Source: Anaeroplasmataceae bacterium | GTDB taxonomy: Bacteria; Bacillota_I; Bacilli_A; Acholeplasmatales; Anaeroplasmataceae | Assembly: GCA_020025015.1 (NCBI GenBank) | Contig: JAHHSV010000042.1 | Span: 1 to 8,360, forward strand | DNA length: 8,360 nt | Direction: 5' to 3' | In this document: in pieces, positions 1-7,102 of the stretch | How the letters are laid out: every line of letters begins with the position of its first letter | Numbering within the stretch: position 1 is the first letter of the stretch | The notes under the pieces: generated by a model | What the model was told of the DNA's origin: nothing | Seen by the model: the letters and a program-made list of their open reading frames with translations, nothing else | Database searches by the model: none | Program-made: the position numbers and the translations under genes

Positions 1-12
1 CCATTTTTCAAT

Positions 13-112
13 GACACACTGATTTTTTTAAAGTTAGCACACCGATTTATGTAAAGACGGCACACTGATTTTTTTAAAGCTCTTTTTTATCGACACACCG
101 ATTTTTGAAAAG
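13..112. repeat. Four short direct repeats, possible IS21-family element end
   Basis: Four copies of a roughly 20-base unit, consensus GRCACACYGATTTTTKWAAAG, lie at 13-33, 37-56, 60-79 and 92-112. Their CACACYGATTT cores start at 15, 38, 61 and 94, so spacing is 23, 23 and 33 bases, near whole numbers of helical turns. IS21-family insertion sequences are known to carry several such repeats at each end as transposase (IstA) binding sites, and the TGTGTC/TGTGCC plus poly-A/T flavour fits from memory. No transposase gene is visible, because the window starts here. The array could instead be an unrelated iteron-type protein-binding site. The exact element boundary cannot be set; 113-137 holds nothing clear beyond a weak hairpin. 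Confidence 0.5.
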
Positions 113-124
113 AACCTCATTCTT
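110..124 (-). terminator. Weak hairpin downstream of dnaI
   Basis: On the minus strand a 5-bp stem, AAGAA paired with TTCTT around the loop TGAGG, begins 14 bases after the dnaI stop codon and is followed by TTC and then an A-run, not a proper T-tract. It is the only terminator-like structure between dnaI and the left edge. The stem is short and has no GC clamp, so it is at best an inefficient terminator; the operon may read on into sequence outside the window. Confidence 0.2.
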
Positions 125-137
125 GCTGGGAGATTAA

Positions 138-1004
138 TTATAAATTCTTATATGGAGTATTACCAAAGCTTACATTTTCTACAAGCTCTAATAAGCGTGA
201 AAGAATACGCATTGCCTTAGTTTGTTCTATTTGATCCTTGCCTAAGGTGAAATATGGTAATAGCTGATTAAATGATAAATTAGTTGAAATAAATAAAGCC
301 TTACCCTCAGCTAGTCGGTAATTAATAATAGGGCCAAAGATTTCATCACGTACCCATTGAGTCATAGATTCACTACCTAAATCATCAATCATCAAAACAT
401 CAATTTCCTTTAACTCATTAATTAGCTCATCAAAGCGTGGAGTATTTAAGGCACTCTTTAATTCTCTAATTAAATCAGGGAAATAAATAAGTAGGCTATT
501 TAATTTTTTCTTAGCAAGCTCATTAGCAATAGCACCTAACAAATAGGTCTTGCCTGTTCTAAAGCCACCTGATAGCATTAAGCCTTCCTTAAAGCTATTC
601 TTACTATAGGTATTAATAAATTCAGTTGCCTTTTTCAAGGAATTAACTCTTTCAGGAGTATTAATATTGAATTCAGCTAAGCTAGCATCTCTAATGCTTT
701 TAGGCATATATAAGGTATGAATCAATTCATTTTGATTGTTTTTAGCATCTATATCTTCCTTAAAGTGACATTTTACTAATTGAAATTCCTCACCCTTTTT
801 AGCTAAGACATAGCCCTTTTGGTGATTAGGACAATTATCTAAGCCCTGACAGCTGTGGCAATTAGCTTGCTCATCTAGGAATATAAGACATTCATTTAGG
901 TTTTCTTCAGTTACTGTAAAGTTTTTTAAATGTGGGTTATTTTGAGTTTCTTCAATAAGCTTATTGATATCAATCATAACCTCAGGATATTTAATTTTTT
1001 CCAT
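138..1004 (-). CDS. dnaI: Primosomal helicase loader DnaI
   Basis: AAA+ ATPase of 288 residues that loads the replicative helicase (DnaC in Bacillus naming) onto DNA with DnaB and DnaD at initiation and fork restart. The N-terminal half has a zinc-binding cluster (C49, C52, C58, H61, C79), as in the helicase-binding domain of DnaI. The ATPase domain shows Walker A SGGFRTGKT (145-153), Walker B VLMIDDLG (203-210), sensor-1 FISTN (238-242) and late arginines R266 and R270 in the Arg-finger/sensor region. The length is slightly under the Bacillus protein (about 311). The ATG overlaps the dnaB stop by one base (TAATG). Two AAAGGA-like sites lie just upstream inside dnaB, one only 2 bases from the ATG and the other about 11 bases away, so coupling to dnaB translation is likely. 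It resembles IS21 IstB, but the zinc domain and the dnaB neighbour make it chromosomal DnaI. Confidence 0.93.
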   Translation of the reverse strand: MEKIKYPEVMIDINKLIEETQNNPHLKNFTVTEENLNECLIFLDEQANCHSCQGLDNCPNHQKGYVLAKKGEEFQLVKCHFKEDIDAKNNQNELIHTLYMPKSIRDASLAEFNINTPERVNSLKKATEFINTYSKNSFKEGLMLSGGFRTGKTYLLGAIANELAKKKLNSLLIYFPDLIRELKSALNTPRFDELINELKEIDVLMIDDLGSESMTQWVRDEIFGPIINYRLAEGKALFISTNLSFNQLLPYFTLGKDQIEQTKAMRILSRLLELVENVSFGNTPYKNL

Positions 1005-2203
1005 TATCCTTTATATCCTTTCATTAAATTATCAAATGATTCCTTTTGCCAATCCTCAAGCTCAATATCAGGTCGATTAGATTTAGCACGTGGCTTAGAA
1101 TCTACAAAATCATTTTGATTTGGATAGCTTCCATCCTCAATATATTTTAAAGCTAAAGCGGTTGAAACAATTCCTTTGTTAACCCAAGAATCAGCAATTC
1201 TAATAAAGTAATTTATGCTTGGAATAGTTTCCTTTTCACGATAAACCATCGCAATCATAACATTTAAAACACCATGTGGTAAATTAATCTTTTCATAAAT
1301 TTCCGCAATCTTCTTTAAGTAAATAACTGGATAATCATTACTGCCAACAACCTGATTTAAAAGCTCTAAGGCTGTCATATTATCAAACTTAAAGATTACA
1401 TCATTATTTTCAGTTTTAATAACAAGCTCAGGTCCATTATTGTTATATAAGTAATTATATAGATTACCTGATTTACGCTTAAAGACATCATAGCTAAAGT
1501 TACCATTCTTATCAATCGCATCATTATATAGGTTTACCATTTGCTCAATTGTAAAGCCGTAAACATAAGCAATTGATTTCATTTTCTTCTTAAAATCACT
1601 AGTTATACCATCATCTAAGAAATTCTTATCAATCTTACTTATAAATAAATCAATATCAAAATCAAAGTTAGATAAGACTGAGCCTTGATTAGGCTTACGT
1701 CCTACTAAATTAGCATTTAGATTTTCTTCACTAGTAATTAAAGCTGTCTTGAAAACCTCATCAAAGCTCTTAGTTACATTTTCAAAATCACCCAAATCTA
1801 AATCTGGAATAATGAATTTCTTATAAAGCTTATCGTGAATCTTTTCGCCAACCTTACTCATTAGGTATAAGCCTAGATTAGAATCATTAAAGAAGTTTCT
1901 AGGAGTTACAGGTGATAATAAAATAATGACAATTTCTTCGGCATTTTGATAGGTCTTAATTAAGTTAATACCCTCAAGCTTAGCCTTAGCATCATTATAT
2001 TTTTGGAGCCTCCAGCCTAGAATATCTAAGATTTCATCAATCTTTACACTTTCACTTTTCATGCTTCTACGATTTACATAGCTATGAAAAAACATATATA
2101 GGCTAATCGCATCATTACCTATTAATGGCATATATAATAAGTGTAAGCAATTCACATCATCTGTTCCCAAGGTAAACCTTGTATATATTGTATTTTTTAC
2201 CAT
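1004..2203 (-). CDS. dnaB: Replication initiation/membrane attachment protein DnaB (low-GC Gram-positive type)
   Basis: A 399-residue helicase co-loader of the DnaD/DnaB family, not the E. coli DnaB helicase. It works with DnaD and DnaI to place the replicative helicase at oriC and at stalled forks. The N-terminal winged-helix-like domain (about 5-130) matches the family opening, with LHLLYMPLIG (21-30). The C-terminal DnaB_2-type domain (about 288-358) contains the family signature YxxxIxxxWxxxxI exactly: Y332, I336, W340, I345. The tail after 365 is charged. It is shorter than the Bacillus protein (about 472), mostly through a compact middle. The start ATG follows a strong GGGGTG site that begins within the TAG stop of the upstream fpg-coaE gene, 10 bases away. 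In Bacillus nrdR precedes dnaB; it is absent here. Confidence 0.9.
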   Translation of the reverse strand: MVKNTIYTRFTLGTDDVNCLHLLYMPLIGNDAISLYMFFHSYVNRRSMKSESVKIDEILDILGWRLQKYNDAKAKLEGINLIKTYQNAEEIVIILLSPVTPRNFFNDSNLGLYLMSKVGEKIHDKLYKKFIIPDLDLGDFENVTKSFDEVFKTALITSEENLNANLVGRKPNQGSVLSNFDFDIDLFISKIDKNFLDDGITSDFKKKMKSIAYVYGFTIEQMVNLYNDAIDKNGNFSYDVFKRKSGNLYNYLYNNNGPELVIKTENNDVIFKFDNMTALELLNQVVGSNDYPVIYLKKIAEIYEKINLPHGVLNVMIAMVYREKETIPSINYFIRIADSWVNKGIVSTALALKYIEDGSYPNQNDFVDSKPRAKSNRPDIELEDWQKESFDNLMKGYKG

Positions 2204-2216
2204 TATAGCACCCCTA
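2204..2216 (-). promoter_or_regulatory. Ribosome binding site overlapping the upstream stop codon (dnaB)
   Basis: On the minus strand the TAG stop of fpg-coaE runs directly into AGGGGTG, followed by CTATA and the dnaB ATG. The terminating ribosome therefore sits on the dnaB Shine-Dalgarno site, which favours reinitiation. The polA/nitroreductase junction at 4106-4118 is built the same way. Confidence 0.7.
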
Positions 2217-3593
2217 TTCTATACTGCTAAAAATTTCTGTTAAAACCTCTAACAAATTATTCTTTGTTTGGCTAAAGTCTCCACTAGTATCAACCACATA
2301 GTTAGATTTAGCCTTTTTAGTCTCTAAAGGAAGCTGGGCATTAATTTTAGCATAAGCATACTCTCTATCAATATTATCACGATTCATTAATCTTTCAACC
2401 TCTAAATCCTTATCTAGGTAGGCACAAATAATTTTATCGCATAAATATTCAAGCTTAGCCTCAAACAATAAAGGAATATCTAAAAATATTAGCTCATTAT
2501 TAGAAATATCCCTTTCTAAGCATTTTATAACATAAGGATGAATTAGCTTATTTAATTCATCTCTTTTTTTTTCATCATTAAAAATGATTTTAGCCAATAG
2601 CTTTAAATCAAGTAAATCACCAACAAAGGCATCACTAAAGCTCTTTTTAACCTCATTTAAAATAATAGGATCATTATAGGCCTCATGTGCATATTTATCC
2701 GCATCAGCTACAACAAAGCCTAAATCCCTTAATTCCTTAGAAATATTAGATTTACCGCTAGCAATACCACCAGTTAAACCAATAACAAGCTTTCTTCTTG
2801 GGCTTTCACATAATGGACAAAAATAAGAGGTTCTACCACCAATTTTCATCTTGTAGACATGATGCCCACAAGCATCAGTAGCCTTAGTATGAATAGCTAA
2901 AAAGTTCTGATAATTACCTGTAACCCCTAGGCTTGAGGTATAGCTTCTAATTGTTGTACCCTTATTAATAATTGCCTTATCTAAAATTTCCTTGGCGTTA
3001 ATACTAATATTATTTAAATCATCTTTAGTTAAGCTCTTAGCCTTTAAATTAGGAAAAATATGTGACCTATATAAAACCTCATCAACATAAATATTTCCTA
3101 AGCCGGCAATAAAGCTTTGATCTAATAATAATGATTTAATTGGTAAATTAGACTTCTTCATTTTTAAATAAAGGCTATCAATATCCTGAATTCTATTTGC
3201 GTCAGGCCCTAAATCTAAATCAGCCTCTAGATCAGCTAAGGTTTCATAATAATGCATTCTACCAAATTTTCTAACATCCTGATAAATTAAGGATTTACCA
3301 TTAGAAAAATCAATAGCTACATGCATATGCTTATTAATTTCTGTATCAGAATCTAGGTAAAAATATTTACCCTCCATACGAAGGTGAGACAATAAAAATC
3401 CCTTGGCTAAGACAAATATTAGATATTTGCCTTTTCTTTTTATATCAATAAATTTATTGTTTATAAGCTTATCTACTTGATCATTATTTTCAAAAATAGG
3501 CTTATAAAATAATCTAACATTACAAATATTTAAATTTAAAATTTCACTAAATAAAACTCTTCTAACCGTTTCAACCTCAGGAAGCTCTGGCAT
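2214..3593 (-). CDS. mutM-coaE: Fusion: formamidopyrimidine-DNA glycosylase (Fpg/MutM) - dephospho-CoA kinase (CoaE)
   Basis: A 459-residue protein joining two usually separate enzymes. Residues 1-264 are Fpg/MutM, which removes oxidised purines such as 8-oxoguanine and cleaves the abasic site: catalytic N-terminus MPELPEVET with P2 and E3, the K57 region (KRKGKY), HLRMEGK (70-76), DVRKFGRM (106-113) and the helix-two-turn-helix with GLGNIYVDEVLY (164-175). Residues 267-459 are CoaE, which phosphorylates dephospho-CoA in the last CoA step: P-loop GLTGGIASGKS (272-282), DAD (297-299), HP (352-353), DIPLLFE (372-378) and QLP (420-422). No linker separates them and no in-frame ATG, GTG or TTG lies at the junction, so CoaE has no obvious separate start. 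The Fpg zinc finger keeps only C242, C259 and C262. The start overlaps the nitroreductase stop (TAATG), with AGGGTG 7 bases upstream. Confidence 0.92.
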   Translation of the reverse strand: MPELPEVETVRRVLFSEILNLNICNVRLFYKPIFENNDQVDKLINNKFIDIKRKGKYLIFVLAKGFLLSHLRMEGKYFYLDSDTEINKHMHVAIDFSNGKSLIYQDVRKFGRMHYYETLADLEADLDLGPDANRIQDIDSLYLKMKKSNLPIKSLLLDQSFIAGLGNIYVDEVLYRSHIFPNLKAKSLTKDDLNNISINAKEILDKAIINKGTTIRSYTSSLGVTGNYQNFLAIHTKATDACGHHVYKMKIGGRTSYFCPLCESPRRKLVIGLTGGIASGKSNISKELRDLGFVVADADKYAHEAYNDPIILNEVKKSFSDAFVGDLLDLKLLAKIIFNDEKKRDELNKLIHPYVIKCLERDISNNELIFLDIPLLFEAKLEYLCDKIICAYLDKDLEVERLMNRDNIDREYAYAKINAQLPLETKKAKSNYVVDTSGDFSQTKNNLLEVLTEIFSSIE

Positions 3594-4105
3594 TATTTCA
3601 CCCTATTCCAACAAATATTTTCTTTTTTAATTTTATCCTTTTCATAAAAGGCATTAGGATCCTTAGGATAGCCTAAGGCAATAACTGAATAAACAAAATC
3701 ATTATCAGAAATATTTAAAGTATTTTTTACGTAGTCCATTCTTTCTTTAACTGGATAGGTACCAAGCCAACAAGAACCAATTCCTAAATGCGTTGCCTCA
3801 AGTAAGATATTTTCTGTTGTGGCAGCTAGATCACATTCCTGCATATGCAAAGTTGGGATAGTATCCTTATTAATACCAATTACTAAAATACAGGCCTTAG
3901 CTTCCTTTAAAAAGCTTGCGTACTTACTCATACTGGCTAGCTCTAAAAGAATACTTTTATCATTAACAATAATAAGACCTCTGCTATCCTGATTACGAGC
4001 ACTAGGAGCCATTAGGCCAGCCTCGGCTAGCCTTTCTAAATCTCTAGTACTAATTTCTTTATCACTATAGCTTCTAATCGAACGACGTAAAAATATTTCC
4101 TTCAT
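3593..4105 (-). CDS. Small nitroreductase-family flavoprotein
   Basis: A 170-residue FMN-dependent NAD(P)H oxidoreductase of the nitroreductase superfamily; the substrate is unknown. The N-terminus carries the FMN-phosphate motif RRSIRSY (7-13), followed by the APSARNQ segment (33-39). The family's common NxQPWxF is replaced by NQDSRGL, so the flavin/substrate face may differ. The middle has the CDLAATTENILLEATHLGIGSCWLG stretch in two overlapping parts (91-105 and 101-115), typical of the dimer-interface helix and the FMN-contacting GxGxxW loop. The C-terminal IALGYPKD (142-149) is also standard. Length is normal for the short single-domain class. It begins 10 bases after polA with an AGAGGT site overlapping the polA TAG stop. 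It is not part of the usual polA-mutM neighbourhood, so its role there is unclear; a redox or detoxification role is only a guess. Confidence 0.85.
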   Translation of the reverse strand: MKEIFLRRSIRSYSDKEISTRDLERLAEAGLMAPSARNQDSRGLIIVNDKSILLELASMSKYASFLKEAKACILVIGINKDTIPTLHMQECDLAATTENILLEATHLGIGSCWLGTYPVKERMDYVKNTLNISDNDFVYSVIALGYPKDPNAFYEKDKIKKENICWNRVK

Positions 4106-4115
4106 AATTATACCT

Positions 4116-6722
4116 CTACTTCAATAAATACCAGTTATCTCCAAATGAATCAGCAACCTCTAAAGGTACAGCTAATTGCATTATATGAGTCATCTTATCC
4201 CTAACTAGGGTTTGAATAATTTCCTCTTCACCCTTGCTAACCTCAAATACCAATTCATCATGAACCTGAACTAGCATTATACTCTTTAAGCCACGGCTTT
4301 CTAATTCTCGATCAATTTCAATCATTGCCATTTTAATTATATCCGCTGCACTCCCCTGAATTGGCGCATTCATTGCCATACGCTTAGCAAATTCACGCTG
4401 CATATAATTCTTAGAATTTATATCAGGGATATAGCGACGACGATTCTTTAAGGTTTTAACATAACCATTTTCCTTACAGAAATCTAAAACACGGGCCATA
4501 AATTCATCAACCTCAGGGTTAATTTGCTTATATTTTTCAATAAATTCCTTAGCCTCATATTGTGGTATATCTAAATCATTGGCTAGACCATAGGCTGAAA
4601 TACCATAAACAATACCAAAGTTAACAGCCTTAGCCTTACGACGCTCAAGTGATGTTACATCATCATGACCAAAAATTAATTTAGCAGTTGAGGTATGAAC
4701 ATCCTCACCCTCCTTAAAGGCCTTAGTTAAATGCTTAACCTCTGCCATATGGGCAAGCACTCTTAATTCAATTTGACTATAATCGGCACTATAGAATGTA
4801 TTTTCCTTATTATCAGGAATAAACATTTTTCTAATTAAATGACCCTGCTCAGTTCTAATTGGAATATTTTGTAGATTAGGCTCAATGCTTGATAATCTGC
4901 CTGTTTCTGTTAAAGCCTGCTCAAAAATAGTATGAACCTTATTATCAGGGAAGATTTGTTCTCTTAAGCCCTTAATATAGGTGCCATATAGCTTAGTAAT
5001 TTGACGATATTCAATAACCTTATTAACAATTGGATTTAAATCCTTAATTGCCTCTAAAATACTAATTTCAGTTGAATAGCCCTTCTTACTATTACCAGGA
5101 TATGGGATATTCATCTTAACAAATAAAACCTCAGCTAATTGCTTTGGGCTAGAAATATTAAACTCAAAGCCAGCAAGCTCATAGATTTCCTTTTCTAAGG
5201 TACTAGTTCTTTCAGTTAATTCTAAATCCTGGCGCTCAAGCTCTGCCATATCAATTTTCATGCCATTAAATTCAAGCTTACCTAAAACATAGCTTAAAGG
5301 TATTTCAATTTCTGTTAATAAGGCTGCCTGCTCAGTTTCATTAAGCTTATTCATAGCTTCAGGGTATAATCTTGTAATTTCCATCGCCTTAGTAGCAACA
5401 TAATGATATAGCTTTCCTAATTCAGGAATAGCTCTTTTAGCACCCTTGCCATAAATCTCTTCCTCATAAGGAATGGCTGATGATCCGTAAAAATCGGCTA
5501 CTAATCTAAACTCCTTAGCACTTACCTTAGAGTTTAAAACATAGGTTGCAAGCAATAAATCAAAGCTTACACCCTTAGTTATAATTCCATAGTGGCGTAA
5601 GGCTACATAAATACGCTTATAATCATAAACTAGCTTATTATTATCAGCTTCCATAAAGCTCTTAAAGGCAGCTGTCTTAAATAAATTAGGCTCAATGATA
5701 AAGGTACCCTTAGCATTATTTATACCAATACATAATAAAGGATTTTTATGATAATTATAATTAGCAGTTTCAGCAATTACGCTACTATTATCTAATAATA
5801 TATCCTTTAATTCAGCCTCATTATTAATAACCCTATAATCAACAATTGTTGTTTGCTTGGTTCCAATTTCCTTTAGGAAGGAATGGAATTCTAATTCCTC
5901 ATAGAATTGATATAAAAGCTTATCATCTGCCGGCTTCTTTAAGGTGTCTGAAACAGAAACCTCAATTGGCGCCTCACGTAAAATTGTTGCCATTTTCTTG
6001 CATAAACGAGCCTGGTCATCATAGTTTACAAACTTATCATGGTCAGCGCCCTTAATTTCATCCTTATGCTCAAGAAGGGTTTCAATATTAGCATACTCTT
6101 TAAGGTACTTTATAGCCTTTTTCTCGCCTATTCCAGGCACACCAGGTATATTATCACTCTTATCGCCCATTAACGCCTTAAGGTCAATAAAAGAGGAAAC
6201 AGGAATATCATACGCCTCAAAGAAATGCTCTGGTGTATAATCCTCAAGCTCAGTCATACCCTTTTTCGTTAAATGCACTGTAGTATTATCAGATATTAGC
6301 TGTAATAAATCCTTATCACTAGAATAAACATCGACATGATAGCCAGCTTCCTCACCCTGCTTAGAAAGCGTACCAATAATATCATCCGCCTCATATAAAG
6401 GAACCTCATAGCGTTTTATTCTTTTTAAATCTAAGAACTCCTTAATATAAGCAATTTGCATACGCATCTCATCAGGCATTGGACTACGACCAGCCTTATA
6501 GTCTGTCATAAATTCATGTCTAAAGGTTTTTTTACCCGCATCAAACGCAACTAAGATTGCATCATAGCTACCATCATCGGTTAAATGATTCATCATTCTG
6601 GCAAAGGCATAGGTTGCATTAGTATAAATACCCTTAGAATTAGTCATTGCCTTGGCGTTAATCATACCAAAATAGGCTCTATACATTAATGAATTTCCAT
6701 CAACTAATATTAATCTTTTCAT
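4116..6722 (-). CDS. polA: DNA polymerase I
   Basis: An 868-residue family A polymerase that fills gaps, removes RNA primers from Okazaki fragments and completes excision repair. The 5' nuclease domain (about 1-290) keeps its metal ligands: D8, D61, E111/D113/D114, D136/D138, and D187/D190 in the GDKSDNIPGVPGIG helix-hairpin-helix region. The 3'-5' exonuclease fold (about 297-465) has lost its acidic residues: where DTE is expected it reads AET (317-319), so proofreading should be absent, as in Bacillus/Geobacillus enzymes. The polymerase domain has motif A with D647 (DYSQIELR), the O-helix RRKAKAVNFGIVYG (694-707, with K698, F702, Y706) and motif C VHDE (820-823). The start ATG has an ideal AAGGAGG site 8 bases upstream, 22 bases after yhbY. 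Length and domains are complete. Confidence 0.97.
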   Translation of the reverse strand: MKRLILVDGNSLMYRAYFGMINAKAMTNSKGIYTNATYAFARMMNHLTDDGSYDAILVAFDAGKKTFRHEFMTDYKAGRSPMPDEMRMQIAYIKEFLDLKRIKRYEVPLYEADDIIGTLSKQGEEAGYHVDVYSSDKDLLQLISDNTTVHLTKKGMTELEDYTPEHFFEAYDIPVSSFIDLKALMGDKSDNIPGVPGIGEKKAIKYLKEYANIETLLEHKDEIKGADHDKFVNYDDQARLCKKMATILREAPIEVSVSDTLKKPADDKLLYQFYEELEFHSFLKEIGTKQTTIVDYRVINNEAELKDILLDNSSVIAETANYNYHKNPLLCIGINNAKGTFIIEPNLFKTAAFKSFMEADNNKLVYDYKRIYVALRHYGIITKGVSFDLLLATYVLNSKVSAKEFRLVADFYGSSAIPYEEEIYGKGAKRAIPELGKLYHYVATKAMEITRLYPEAMNKLNETEQAALLTEIEIPLSYVLGKLEFNGMKIDMAELERQDLELTERTSTLEKEIYELAGFEFNISSPKQLAEVLFVKMNIPYPGNSKKGYSTEISILEAIKDLNPIVNKVIEYRQITKLYGTYIKGLREQIFPDNKVHTIFEQALTETGRLSSIEPNLQNIPIRTEQGHLIRKMFIPDNKENTFYSADYSQIELRVLAHMAEVKHLTKAFKEGEDVHTSTAKLIFGHDDVTSLERRKAKAVNFGIVYGISAYGLANDLDIPQYEAKEFIEKYKQINPEVDEFMARVLDFCKENGYVKTLKNRRRYIPDINSKNYMQREFAKRMAMNAPIQGSAADIIKMAMIEIDRELESRGLKSIMLVQVHDELVFEVSKGEEEIIQTLVRDKMTHIMQLAVPLEVADSFGDNWYLLK

Positions 6723-6744
6723 AGAAATTCCTCCTTATAAAAAT

Positions 6745-7035
6745 CTATAGCTTAATTGGATCCTTAGCCTCATCAGAGTGCTTATATAATACTAAGGTTC
6801 TACCAATCTTTTGTACTAGGGTAATACCAGCATAGTCAAAATATTCTAAGGCCTCATCCATATCAAAATCACAGTTTTGTAATACTGAAACCTTCATAAG
6901 CTCATGCTTATTTAAATAATTTAATAAATCTCTTATTAATTCCTCATGGAAGCCTTCCTTACCAATTTGGAAAACTGGCTTTAAATGATGAGCTAAGCTC
7001 TTTAATTTAGCAATTTGTTTTGTTGTATATTTCAT
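6745..7035 (-). CDS. yhbY: YhbY/YqeI-type CRM-domain RNA-binding protein
   Basis: A 96-residue CRS1/YhbY (CRM) domain protein, a KH-like fold that binds pre-50S ribosomal RNA and helps large-subunit assembly. The sequence begins with the family opening TTKQIAKLKSLAHHLKPVFQ, followed by the GxxG-type loop GKEG (25-28), then LMKVSVLQNC and the closing IGRTLVLY. The frame stays open upstream to a TTG at 7050, but that would add only MFIII, lies inside a hairpin and has no match in the family, so ATG at 7035 is chosen. The Shine-Dalgarno site lies unusually far away (7067-7074), with a hairpin in between. It is the first gene of the operon, 22 bases ahead of polA; in Bacillus the orthologue yqeI sits elsewhere, near nadD. 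Confidence 0.9.
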   Translation of the reverse strand: MKYTTKQIAKLKSLAHHLKPVFQIGKEGFHEELIRDLLNYLNKHELMKVSVLQNCDFDMDEALEYFDYAGITLVQKIGRTLVLYKHSDEAKDPIKL

Positions 7036-7046
7036 AATTATAATAA

Positions 7047-7074
7047 ACAATTAAAAATTAATTGTATCCTCCTT
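7047..7074 (-). promoter_or_regulatory. yhbY translation-initiation region: Shine-Dalgarno plus spacer hairpin
   Basis: On the minus strand a perfect Shine-Dalgarno, AAGGAGGA (7074-7067), lies 31 bases before the yhbY ATG, too far for normal use. Between them is a perfect 8-bp inverted repeat, ACAATTAA (7065-7058) and TTAATTGT (7054-7047), with a 3-base loop. If folded, the 19-base hairpin would reduce the effective spacing to about 12 bases. The stem has one G-C pair, so it is weak and may be temperature- or protein-sensitive. Sequence and symmetry are seen directly; the function is inference. Confidence 0.45.
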
Positions 7075-7102
7075 ATTTTAAATTAATATAATCATTCATT
7101 TT

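Noticed and set aside
92..100. DnaA-box-like site near the replication genes
   Set aside because: The best match around TTATCGACACA differs from TTATCCACA by an insertion, and the other repeats do not resemble DnaA boxes.
13..112. CRISPR-like array
   Set aside because: The repeats are imperfect, gaps between units are only a few bases to about 13 and irregular, and there are no spacers of uniform length or cas genes.
138..1004. IS21 IstB instead of DnaI
   Set aside because: It has an N-terminal zinc cluster, overlaps dnaB by one base and has the DnaI domain order, so it belongs to the chromosomal operon despite the IS21-like repeats nearby.
930..1118. Plus-strand open frame of 62 codons
   Set aside because: It is antisense to the dnaB/dnaI junction, both well supported, has no family resemblance and no convincing ribosome site.
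5846..6055. Plus-strand open frame of 69 codons
   Set aside because: It lies wholly antisense within polA and has no recognisable domain; it is a shadow of the real gene.
7048..7050. TTG as the start of yhbY
   Set aside because: It adds five non-conserved residues, follows an in-frame stop directly and is buried in the hairpin; the ATG at 7035 matches the family start.
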